A DNA stretch of 64,000 nt from Merluccius polli (Eukaryota > Chordata > Actinopteri > Gadiformes > Merlucciidae): positions 186,001-250,000 of the forward strand of contig JAOPHQ010005693.1 in assembly GCA_030340625.1 (NCBI GenBank), read 5' to 3'. The stretch's first letter is position 1. Each line of letters starts with the position of its first letter. Below, one piece after another: positions 1 to 9,839 of the stretch. The translations under genes were made by a program, and so were the position numbers. Below the pieces are notes generated by a model, which was given only the letters and a program-made list of their open reading frames with translations, had not been told where the DNA came from and did not search any database.

Positions 1-64
1 TCATTTTATTCTGGTCCACTTTCTGGGTTACCAGATGAAACAATTGTCTCATGTTCTTGTGTAG

Positions 65-1382
65 TGGTTTCTTGTGGGTGGCTGTCACCGCCAGACAATG
101 GGAAGAAGGAGGGGACCAGATATCTGCTGGGAGCCACGGTCAGCCTGTCTTGTGACAGAGGCTATGAGCCGAGGGGATCCACACAGCGAACGTGCTTGGA
201 GAACGGACTCTGGTCCGGGGACCCCACCATCTGCATGGTTCCAGGTACCGATGTCTTGTATACTTGTATGGTTGTCTGACACTTTAGTGTCAGACAACCA
301 TCACTGCTCCCAGTAGACCACACCCACCAACACTGAGTAATTCACCCATGTGCAATATCAACACTAAACTGTGCAATATCAACACTAAACTGTGCAATTT
401 TAACACTTTTTTTTACTAATCGCCTGCTGTAACACAGCCGGGGATGTCCTGCTGTAACACAGCAGGGGATTTGCTTCTGTAACACAGCAGGGGATGTGCT
501 GCTATAACACATCAGGGGATTTGCTGCTGTAACACAGCCGGGGATTTGGGGCTGTAACAATGCAAATTTCACCGCTGTGGGATAAATGAAGTGAAAAGTA
601 CTGAAAGTACCAAGATTAGAATAATGTAATGTAAGTTCTTCAGGACACTGTGGCAGTTGCACTTAGTTGAGCAGTAGTCTGACCCAATGCAGATTTTTAC
701 TGCTCTCGCTCCCTCACTTGTTTGCATTCGGATTAGTGGTTGCAGCCCATTTGTCCATCAAGCTGCCCATTCTGCCCATTTGAGTTGTGTTATAGGGCGA
801 CCAATCTGCCTAATCACAGCTCAAGTGCCACCGGACTGGCCTGCCCAAACTGTTAGGGTCTTCCTCCTCCAGATTTCAAGTAAAACCACACTGCTAGGGT
901 CTTCCTCCTCCAGGTTTCTTGTCAAACCAAAGCAGTGGATTGATAAGTAATGATAAACTTTGATTAATGAAAGAAACGAACACACACACAACTACACAGA
1001 CACACACACACACACACTTTGCGTGCCTGTTGAACAGAAAGACACTATGGGTACATATTAAACACAGATAGGAAGATGGTTACAATGCTCCTTCATATTT
1101 CAGATGACACTCTTGTGGGTGTTGTGGTTGGATCCATCGTAGGAGGTATCGCACTGATCCTAATAGTAACAACACTCATCCTCAAATCCAGAGAACGAAA
1201 AAGGTATGGTAAACAGTACGTCTATGTTTATATAGTATATACTATTCTGTAAATTCAAGGAAGAAATTACAACTAAAGTTTGCACTGCCTTTTTCATAAA
1301 AAGTGGTTCCTCATGTGTTTCTGTTTCCTCTGGCTCTTTCAGAAAGGCGAAGTCAGACACAATTGAGAGTACGGATTTCTAA
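65..1382 (+). CDS. Sushi/CCP-domain single-pass membrane protein, 3' end (partial)
   Basis: Three exons are joined in frame: 65-244, 1104-1203 and 1343-1382, with GT-AG borders and a TAA stop at 1380-1382. The first exon encodes one sushi (complement control protein) module with the four expected cysteines (CGWLSPPDNG, LSC, RTC, TIC) and the conserved tryptophan in GLWSG. The second encodes a glycine/valine-rich then isoleucine/leucine-rich hydrophobic segment of about 22 residues (VGVVVGSIVGG onward), read as a transmembrane helix, followed by basic KSRERKR. The third gives a short cytoplasmic tail ending STDF. CCP modules bind proteins at the cell surface, often complement or adhesion partners. 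The 5' exons lie outside the window, so the number of modules and the identity are unknown. It could be a complement-regulator-like or a SUSD-type protein; I do not recognise the orthologue. Confidence 0.8.
268..301. repeat. Perfect 34-nt palindrome (hairpin) in intron
   Basis: ATGGTTGTCTGACACT, then TT, then its exact reverse complement AGTGTCAGACAACCAT. It lies 23 bases after the splice donor of the CCP exon. Sixteen base pairs with a two-base centre could form a cruciform or an RNA hairpin. Confidence 0.9.
425..560. repeat. Minisatellite of about 20-24-bp unit
   Basis: About six imperfect tandem copies of a unit around GCTGTAACACAGCAGGGGAT, with substitutions between copies. It follows a shorter tandem of AACACTAAACTGTGCAATATC-like units. 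Confidence 0.75.
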
Positions 1383-1543
1383 ACAAAATGGCAGCAGATT
1401 TGCATGTCATGTTTTTGTTTCATGAGTGGAAGATGACCAACAATACACACCATCTAACTTTAAACGTAACCATGTGGTTGAGAACCAATGGGATCCAAAA
1501 CCAATTTGATGCTAAATGAATATCCTCCTACAACACAGCTAAA

Positions 1544-1604
<61 letters not shown>

Positions 1605-1608
<4 letters not shown>

Positions 1609-1905
1609 TGGTGGGCATAGATTAATTTGTTTAATCTAGATTAATCTCACTGTAATCTTGGAATTATTCTAGATTAATCTAGATTAAAATGGCTCATTTG
1701 AATTCTGTCGAAGGCATTCATAATATGTGTGTGCTACCTAAATAATGACTAAAAGTAAGTCTGCGCGATCGTAACCCACCACAGATCTACGACCGACGGA
1801 GGGGGGGGGGGGGGGGGGGGGGATAGATTAACGGCGATATTTTTTTTATCGCGCAATAAGAGTCTCCCGTTATCACAGCATGTTAACGCCGATAATGGCC
1901 CACCA

Positions 1906-1909
<4 letters not shown>
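1605..1909 (-). mobile_element. TTAGTGGTGGGC-ended element, copy A, inside (TA)n
   Basis: The segment begins TTAGTGGTGGGC and ends with the inverted GCCCACCACTAA. It is flanked on both sides by long (TA)n tracts (about 1546-1604 and 1910-1955). Inside are a TCTAGATTAATCTAGATTA palindromic block, a poly-G run of about 24 bases, and a GTTAACGCCGATAA block. Relative to copy B (9317-9782) it is in reverse orientation and much shorter in the middle. It has no coding capacity. It is most likely a non-autonomous DNA element; I do not know the family name. Confidence 0.65.
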
Positions 1910-1955
<46 letters not shown>

Positions 1956-1971
<16 letters not shown>

Positions 1972-4137
1972 TTTTTTGCTCTGAACATAGCAGAAAACTT
2001 GCTATGCCTGTAGCTACTATATATCTAGTCAATATAATTGACTATATTATTGTCAATATAATTGAGCTTGACATGTGTTTTACGAAAGCAAATTTAATTT
2101 GATGAATTCTTTTAATTTTATTTAGAAAGGTATTGCTCTGGTTTGCTTGGTCGGGTTCGACTATTTGAGATTCATTGTAAATATTTTTTTCTACAAATGA
2201 CAAATTTTGCTAAAAGTCTTAATAAAAATCAGTTGGATGCTATTGTTTTGTATGATCTTCTGACTACACGTGAAACCCCCTACACTAGTGAGCACACACT
2301 GTTCACAAAGTGTTTTGGAGCTCACATGTTAAGTCTCTTGTCTGAACTCTGAATCTCTGTCCATGGCCCATTATACATGACATTTTCTGAAGAAATGGGC
2401 TTATCACAAAGCACCTGGATAACCTTTGCTTTACGATGCTTATATTACTCGGCAATATCACACGCTCCATCTTAATCTTCCAGATATAAGAGGCATGCAG
2501 ATGTTAAAATGAAGGTTAATACTGACTGAAGCAAGTACACAACTCACTGAGGACTGACTGGTTCACATTCTGACTGACGTATGGCATTCACTCAAACAAT
2601 TGAGTGACTGCCAACACACACAAAAAAGAAGATATTTGTATTACACAACTCAATGTTATTACTTTGTGTGTAATTAATGGTACTAAAGAATGGTTAAAGT
2701 CCTGCTTGGTACATCACATCACAACCAATATAAATATCTGAAATGAGGCAATAAAAGGATTTTGATGAGATCAGCCTCATCTAATTAGTAAGATAACAAG
2801 ATATGATATGTAGCAATACATTTTTTAATGGCTTAGACCAGGATGACATTGAAAAAAACAAATAAGCCTAGTAAAATAAAATATTTTAAATAGGTGTATC
2901 TTAAAGGTGTCCATGCTGGCAAGTTTAAAAAAACTTCTTATTTGTATACTACATTCCAGCATATGGAATTCATATTATGAAGACAGCATTCGAAACTCAT
3001 CAGGGTAAACCCACAGTGATCTGGCTCTCAATATATTTAACATGCTAGTGCAGTGCCGGTTCAAAACGTGCCTGTTCGGAACGGGCCGATTGCTTGGCCT
3101 CCGGTGCTCTCGGGAACCGCTCACCCAAATAACTTCCCACTCGACACTGCGCTTCCTTGGGTCCTCAGCAATACACCTCACATATACAATGTGAAGTCGA
3201 TCGGATGAACGGTTGTCGAGAAAACCAAAGGAGAGACATACATACAGAGACTCCTTCAATATCCAAACAGGCTGTAGGATTATTTATAGCATATTGGTAC
3301 ACAGGAAACATTTATTGCCTTATCGTTACGACAACGAATGACAACAGCATCTTATGAGATCTCTCCCTACCTGATCAGACTGACTGGGCTGCATCGAGAT
3401 GTCTTGGCCCTGAGCTACAGCTCTCCATAACAAATTCCACACAACCTTTCTACTGTGTCAGCCCTCCTGCTTCAATTTTGTCACTCTTCCACAATGTCAC
3501 CCAGGGGTGCTGTTGTGTATTTGACCCGTTTACCCAACATTTACTGCAGGATAACTAACGGGAACAAACCATGTTCAGGGATTCAGTATTAGTATTCTAC
3601 ATAGAAAGGGGCTCTGTTCTTTTCTCTGTTGTGCAGACTGAGTACACAGGCTGCTCCCCCACAGTGCACACAAGGCCAGGATTGCTATGGCAAAACAACA
3701 AAGACCTCCAGTATGTGACCAGACTGCAGAGCACATGGATTGAATGCGGTTCCTGAGTCATTCAGCAACAATTTGCCATATACACCCTAGGGTAATAATT
3801 ATCCCTTTCTATGCGGTCAATGGAGGAGTAATGTGCAAGCCCATCACATAATGCCTTATGCCATATGTGAGGTTTGCTGCTTCAATAAGAAGTGCTAAAG
3901 TAGATGGGCTGGTTATATAAAGAGTGATTATCATCTACGGTGCACAAAGCTGGCTAGAAACCTTTTCAGCTATGTGGTAGTTTCAAAGGACTTTTTGGGA
4001 AAGAAATATCGCTGCCTCATTTTATAGTGTGAGGGTGTTAATCTGCAGGGGGACATTTTGTTGATCGGGGTGGTGCTGGGAAATCTAGCAGCTTCTGTGT
4101 TGTGCGATTGCTCTGTCCTCACACTTGCTACCAGGAC
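1956..4137. other. Intergenic, no gene recognised
   Basis: A poly-T run near 1956-1978, then AT-rich sequence. Short ORFs here (for example on the minus strand at 2975-3259) resemble nothing I know and have no splice or codon-usage support. The stretch about 3040-3330 is GC-richer and may be an old interspersed repeat, but this is unproven. Confidence 0.5.
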
Positions 4138-5147
4138 ATGGGGGATCCACAGAACAAGGTGTTATCACAGAACAAGGCGTCATCTCGGCCAATATTCCGC
4201 CGCGATGTCAACTGGGAGCCGTTCCCCAACTGGACACAGCCAAACTGCATCTTCGATCAGGACTTCGGCCTGCCACCATTCCTGGAGCACAATGATCTGA
4301 CCTGGATCGACTGGGCTAAGAGGAGGCTTGCGTCCTTCTCCTGGCCCGGGTACACACAGTCTCCCCTGATGGCCCAGTTCGATGGTAAGCGTCCGCCAAT
4401 GTCCGGTCAGAGGCTGCAGAGACAGCTGTCAGGCGGGGTGTCGGAGGTGAGGTCAGGGAAGGACTCCTGGAGGATCAGCTTGGATGTCAATCACTTCTCT
4501 CCCGAGGAGATCGCCATAACAACCAAGAAGGGATACTTAGAAATATCAGGTACTGCAAATGAATTTCTTTCTATTTCGATAAGTTTGGTTCCAAATATAA
4601 ATTGACACTGATGTGAGCTATAAATGTGCTGTTCATGTATCTTCTATAGGAAATTGAAATAGTTTCATATAATCCAATATCAATGTTTATGTCCTCACAT
4701 ACCTTGTTGAGTTGTTTACGATTGTGTTTTGAATCAGGAAACCATGAAGAAAGACAAGATGAGCATGGAACCGTTTCAAGAAACTTTACCCGGAAATATA
4801 AGTATGTTTAAATAACAATGAAACAAAAAGAAAAAAAAAACATTTTTAAATAAAAATAAATAAATAATCAAAATCAAAATATAAGCTTTTGAAAGTCTTA
4901 CAGTCTTACATGCTTGCAACGCATGACGTCAAGTGGGTTTGTGTTAAGTCCACAGTGGTTTATACTCTTTATTGGATGTGATTCCTCAAGGCTACCACCG
5001 GGGGCAGACCTGCAACACGTCAGTTCCCTGCTCTCTGGAGGAGTGCTGTCTGTGGAGGCTCCGGTCCCGGGTACAGCCACCGGTCACCCGGCCACAGAGA
5101 TAGTCATTCCCATACAGACCAGTGAGGCCTGTGGCCAGAAAATGTAG
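4138..5147 (+). CDS. Small heat shock protein, HSPB1-like (3 exons, 210 aa)
   Basis: ATP-independent chaperone of the alpha-crystallin/small HSP family, which holds unfolding client proteins in oligomers in the cytosol. Exons are 4138-4549, 4738-4801 and 4991-5147 (stop TAG). They join in frame with GT-AG sites into 211 codons including the stop. The start is the first ATG (MGDPQNK); no in-frame ATG lies upstream in the open frame. The N-terminal part has the HSPB1-like WEPF motif (family WDPF), then FDQDFGLP and a WPGY motif. The alpha-crystallin domain begins around residue 113 (SWRISLDVNHFSPEEI), runs through exon 2 (RNFTRKY), and closes in exon 3 (SGGVLSVEAP). An IPI tripeptide near the C-terminus fits the I-X-I/V motif. 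Gene structure and motifs agree with HSPB1, but another fish hspb paralogue is possible, so no symbol is given. Confidence 0.9.
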
Positions 5148-6690
5148 CTAAGCCCACGGTGGAAAACACAAATACAAAACTGATCGTACAACATACAACG
5201 CGTAGCATTTGCATGAGAACTTTTCAGACAAAATGAACTCTACTTCACGAAGATAACTTAGCTGTCATGTTGATTTTATGCTATCGCAGAAGCTATTGAG
5301 GCTGTAATGCTTTGATTCCCCACGGTATTGTAATGTTATGAAGCACTTTTCTCGTTCATTTAAAATTAACAACATCAAGACTTCAATGCCAAAAACACAA
5401 CACACATTAGGTCTTACAAAACTGAGAATGTGTGTTTAGAAATATGTCCCATAATAGCTAACCAACACGGACTACCATAAACACTTGTTTATGGTTCAGC
5501 TTTAAGTTTCAGTGGGCCACAATGGCTCCAGTCGGACCTTTGAATGACTCAGTTATTGCTAAGATTGTGTGCTACTTCTCAAGATAATAAAGGAGACAAA
5601 ATGAGTCAATGTGAATGTGTGTCACACACGATTGACTGAAGCACATAAATATGCTGTTAGGATTCCTATAGTCATAATATTTTGAGAATTGTATTGTTGG
5701 TGACTATGCCAAAAGGAGGTATTATGCAATAACATATTAAGTAATTCAGTTGGCAAACACTACCCTGTATATTGAAATATGTCGTTAAATTACTTACAAT
5801 TACAATTAAATAAATACAACTATTATCGGCAATATAATATAACTATAGTGTTTAGTCCCACTATCAATGGTGTTGTTTTCTTTGAGCCTATAAGGACTTC
5901 CACAAAGGCACACTCCTTAGCATTGTGCATTCTCGGCTAATAAAATATGAAATACAAAACATGCTTGTGTAATCTAGAACAACGGTGTGAAGTGCTGTCT
6001 GAGCTGCCTGGCATGAGTCCCCTGGGCCCGGGGCCCTGCCTGGCATGAGTCCCTGGGCCCGGGGGCTCTAGCTGGACTCTGGCCCAGACCGCATGTGGAC
6101 GAGGTCATTGTCCCCTCCACCACGTGACCATTCTAGTGAAGATCGCGTGACACCGTTACTGGACGCAGTCGCTGTCACTACCGATCACATTAGTGTGTTC
6201 ATGTTGCCCTGCAGATATTACATTGACATCAACACAATATATATTATTATATATATTATCAATATTGTGTTGGCTCAATGCTATTATCAATTATGGGGGG
6301 CAAATAATTCTGTATATATTTAACTGCTTTGCTTCACAAAGATTAACTGAGCACACCTAAATTGTTGCCATCATGCTAAGTTAATATAAAATACCACAAA
6401 CTATTTTGTCACAATTATTTCAAATGTATGCAGTACAGTTTCCTAATCCAAGGCACAACTACACAACGCAATCCACTATGAATTGGCTGCATGCAACTGA
6501 AAGCCCATAACATTTCCTAGACTGTTCAATGGTGGTACAGGAATAGCATGTCTCCTGGCTCTCTGGACGTCTTGGCTGGGGTGAGGTTACTGGAGCTGAA
6601 CAACCATCCGTCAACAGCTATGATATTAAAGCTAAAGCCATCTTGGTATCTTGGGCATAAGATGCTTCAGACTAGATTAGAAAAAAATAA
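5148..6690. other. Intergenic region with short repeats
   Basis: No gene seen. It contains two tandem copies of a GC-rich unit around GCCTGGCATGAGTCCCTGGG (about 6007-6066) and a hairpin-forming inverted repeat at 6221-6280. Confidence 0.55.
6221..6280. repeat. Inverted repeat, about 19-bp arms
   Basis: The left arm CATTGACATCAACACAATAT and the right arm AATATTGTGTTGGCTCAATG are reverse complements with one or two mismatches. They are separated by about 20 AT-rich bases. It could be a tiny foldback element. Confidence 0.75.
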
Positions 6691-6697
6691 AATAATA

Positions 6698-6699
<2 letters not shown>

Positions 6700-6756
<57 letters not shown>
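6700..6756. repeat. (TA)n microsatellite
   Basis: Uninterrupted TA dinucleotides for about 57 bases, followed by AT-rich sequence with AATAATAAAG repeats. Confidence 0.95.
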
Positions 6757-6760
<4 letters not shown>

Positions 6761-7276
6761 TTGTATTTATTTATTTAAATTATTATATTTAAAGTATTAA
6801 TAAAGAATAATAAAGAATAATAATACAGAATAATATAAGAATAATAAATAATAACATTTCATTAATATGTCATATTTCATTGATAAATAAATACTGATTT
6901 TGAATGCAAGAAATTGTATAATGTTTGATTTGCATTGAACTAAAAGGGTTTTGTAGCTGAAAGTAGTTTAAAAGACAAACAAATCCTAACTGTAGGAATG
7001 TCAAACCTTTTTTACTACAAACACAGCAAGCCAAAGTTGTGGTTTGACAGCTATAAACTACCATGCAGTTTGAAACCAGAGCCGTATGGCAGTACGAACA
7101 TTTAACTCTGTATATAACTCATATGTTGATATGACAAGATAATAAAAGCATTTGCCAGGGTATTAAAACGTCTGGTGGACCATTCCTCGAATGCCTGGCA
7201 GAACTAGGGACATTCCTCAGCCCTCCAACACCCTATCATGTAATACATCACCATGAACAGTGGTTCAGCTCTAACT

Positions 7277-7663
7277 CAGTGTTTTACCAAGTGGGGTCCG
7301 GGGACCCCTGGGGGTCTATGGCATATGGCCATGGGATCCGCAAAATAATTAATAAAACTCCTACATCATTTCTGAAACGTAAAATATGTAAAAATAAAAG
7401 AAGCGTACCTTTGAGATAATTACTCACAGCTTCATTTTTTTCAAGGGGAACATAACTTGAAAGTTCATTGATCCAGTAGGGGAAGCACAATATTTCCAAT
7501 GCATGGTATTATATTTCCTGGCAAGTAATACAAGGACAATATATTTTTTCGGGTATGTTCAATGGGTTAGATTCAGGTTGCAAACTATAACAATGGTAGG
7601 GGGTCCTTGTAAATATGTATCCATTCTAAGGGGCCCCTGGTTTTACCAAGTGTGAGAACCCTG
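7277..7663. mobile_element. Non-autonomous hAT-like element with 8-bp target duplication
   Basis: Both flanks carry CTCTAACT (7269-7276 and 7664-7671), an 8-bp target-site duplication typical of hAT transposons. The left end starts CAGTGTTTTACCAAG and the right end finishes GAGAACCCTG, giving an imperfect terminal inverted repeat (CAGTGTT against CAGGGTT). The subterminal GGGGTCCGGGGACCCC and GGGGCCCCTGG blocks are further inverted motifs. No ORF for a transposase; 387 bp. Confidence 0.8.
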
Positions 7664-7739
7664 CTCTAACTGATAGACATTGCAAAAATAATTATAAATA
7701 AAATGATTGAAAAGAGAAAGTTGGTGAAATCGAGAGGCA

Positions 7740-7921
7740 AACAACAAGATAGCTAGGTAGATAGATCAATAGATTAAAGAATCGATCTATCTAATCGATA
7801 GATCGATAGATAGCTCAATAGATCAATGAATTGATAAATCGACAGATAGATTAACCGATAGATAGATCGATCAATAGATAGATAGACAGATGGACAGTAA
7901 GATAGACAGACAGACGGACAG

Positions 7922-7955
<34 letters not shown>

Positions 7956-7965
7956 AGACATAAAA
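7740..7965. repeat. Compound (GATA)n/(GACA)n microsatellite
   Basis: Degenerate GATA and GATC tetramers (7745-7890) grade into GACA and GACG tetramers (7890-7965). The serine-, isoleucine- and cysteine-rich reading frames over it are artefacts of the repeat. Confidence 0.9.
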
Positions 7966-8806
7966 CAATAAATAAATCCCACCATCCACCTTAGCCTGTG
8001 CTCGCTGACAGCAGCAGCAGAATTGTCTAACTGGATGTTGGCTGACACCGGACCTGACCCAGAAGGTGGGAGAGAATGCAACATGGACATGGTGTTCTGT
8101 ACGGTATGCCATTAAGAGGTTGGACTAAAGCCCCCCGGAGGCCACTGTGTGATCACTGGGAGTTGAGACAAGGCCGTTAAGTGGTCAGTTAACACCATCC
8201 GTCAGCAGAGACATGCTGAACAGACGCCAGGGACCCAGTGGGGCAGAACCTCAACATGTACATGTCTGGTCTCGGAGAGCACGCGTCCATCTGAACTTAT
8301 GGGAGCCTCTTGCGGTGCTTGTATGTTGTGTGACTGCTGAGTAGGTTTTGGCATTTACAGCAGTGGATAATCTGTATTGTAAGGAAAAAAGTATTTTATA
8401 AAACAGATAGTTCCAGTCCTTGATTCTGATTAGCCCGAAACCTGTGACCACATAACAATTAATTTTAAGTATTAATGCGCCGCTAAATAAAAAAAAATGT
8501 ATGCTAGCCTGCTTGATTTCAAGTTGCAGAAGCTAGAATGTTTTATTATATGCACGCACGCACACACACACACACACACACACATGGGCCAGCATGCACA
8601 CGCATACTTCTTGGGAACTAGAAGTATGCGTAACTAGTAGCTGGCCAGCTACGGCTGCCAAGTAGTATAAGCAAGCATTTGACAATGGGGCCAAAAAATG
8701 ATGCCTGGTTGTGTTTGGGGGTCAGTTTCAAGTTGTTGTAGCCGGATACCTTGATGTTATTACTCATCGCAAAATGAGTGACTCTCTGTGTTGAGCCCCA
8801 CAATTG

Positions 8807-8807
<1 letters not shown>
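7966..8807. other. Intergenic, microsatellite and hairpin only
   Basis: No gene seen. It contains a (CA)n tract at about 8551-8584 and a 12-bp perfect stem with an 8-nt loop at 8600-8631 (arms ACGCATACTTCT and AGAAGTATGCGT). Confidence 0.55.
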
Positions 8808-8853
<46 letters not shown>

Positions 8854-8862
8854 AATCGCACC

Positions 8863-8913
<51 letters not shown>
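8808..8913. repeat. Two (TA)n tracts split by an orphan transposon end
   Basis: Two (TA)n tracts (8808-8850 and 8866-8913) are separated by 8852-8865, CAAATCGCACCCTG. This is identical to the right terminus of the adjacent 8914-9276 element and is probably a remnant end of another copy. Confidence 0.75.
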
Positions 8914-8916
<3 letters not shown>

Positions 8917-9273
8917 GGTGCAAAGTTGTTGTTTTTTTTTTTTTGTGGTCCTGTAAAATATGCCGATATGCTGCTCTGGATTCTTTTCATTTTTTCCATT
9001 TGCTTTTGTTTTGGCTCGGATGACACAGACAGGAAGTTGGACTTGTGAAACGCAAGAAAATCCGGTTGGTTTTCAAAATAAAACTGCTTTCTGCGAGCGC
9101 GACTCGCTCCCGGTAGATCAAAATCACAGCACAATCAAAATGAACACGGACCATTTGTATTTTGGTTGTTAATAATTTTGTCCCCACCGAGGATAAAAAT
9201 AATTCAGCAGAGGGTAGGACGTGTAAACCAGAGGGGGGGAAAGTCCCCACCATCCCCACCAGCAAATCGCACC

Positions 9274-9276
<3 letters not shown>
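8914..9276. mobile_element. Small DNA element with CAGGGTGC terminal inverted repeats
   Basis: It starts CAGGGTGCAAAG and ends GCAAATCGCACCCTG, so the termini are inverted copies of CAGGGTGC. Both sides abut (TA)n. About 363 bp, without a transposase ORF. The short inverted ends beginning CAG would suit a hAT-type element, but the target duplication cannot be read inside (TA)n. Confidence 0.65.
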
Positions 9277-9316
<40 letters not shown>

Positions 9317-9320
<4 letters not shown>

Positions 9321-9778
9321 TGGTGGGCCGTTATCGGCGTTAACGCGCTGCGATAACGCGAGACTCTTATCGCGCGATAAAAAAATTATCGCCGTTAATC
9401 TATTCTCAAAGTTGGGTTGGGAGCTGGGTCTATACCGGATTTCCACCAAGGAAGGTAAGCGCCGCGGAACGGCTGTGCTGCGGAACGGCTGCGTCCTCTG
9501 CCCGGCGACCCCCCCCCCCCCCCCCCCCCCGTCGGTCGTAGGTCTGGGCAGTGGCGCCTTAATGCACGGGCTTACCTGGGCTTCAGCCAGGGGCCTCGGC
9601 CAATCAGGGTCCTCTTAAAAAATATATATTTAAAAAAAGATGATTAACCCCCCCCCCCCCCTCAACAATCGCGCACCTCTCCCCCTCCGGTCGACAATCG
9701 CGCACCCCCCCCCCCCCCCGTGGTTAATCTAGATTAATTCCAAGATTACAGTTAGATTAATCTAGATTATGCCCACCA

Positions 9779-9782
<4 letters not shown>
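9317..9782 (+). mobile_element. TTAGTGGTGGGC-ended element, copy B, inside (TA)n
   Basis: Ends are TTAGTGGTGGGC and GCCCACCACTAA; (TA)n flanks both sides (9277-9316 and 9783-9836). The left part has a palindrome-rich block (GTTATCGGCGTTAACGC and TTATCGCGCGATAA). The middle carries three poly-C runs (around 9510, 9648 and 9703) joined to CAATCGCGCAC motifs. The right part has the AATCTAGATTA palindromes. A CAGTGGCGCCTTAATGCACG block near 9549 looks like the start of a second element nested inside. No coding capacity. Confidence 0.7.

Positions 9783-9836
<54 letters not shown>

Positions 9837-9839
<3 letters not shown>

Larger units (their letters stand above)
245..1103 (+). other. Intron with palindrome, minisatellite and (CA)n
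   Basis: This intron of the sushi-domain gene holds a 34-nt perfect palindrome (268-301), a run of about three copies of a TGCAATATCAACACTAAAC-like unit (about 350-395), about six diverged copies of a GCTGTAACACAGCAGGGGAT-like unit (about 425-560), and a (CA)n tract near 980-1017. No coding sequence is seen. Confidence 0.7.

Noticed and set aside
2975..3259. 94-aa minus-strand ORF
   Set aside because: No recognisable motif, no splice or promoter context; possibly part of an old repeat.
4898..5080. Minus-strand 60-aa ORF over the last HSP exon
   Set aside because: Shadow of the real plus-strand exon 4991-5147.
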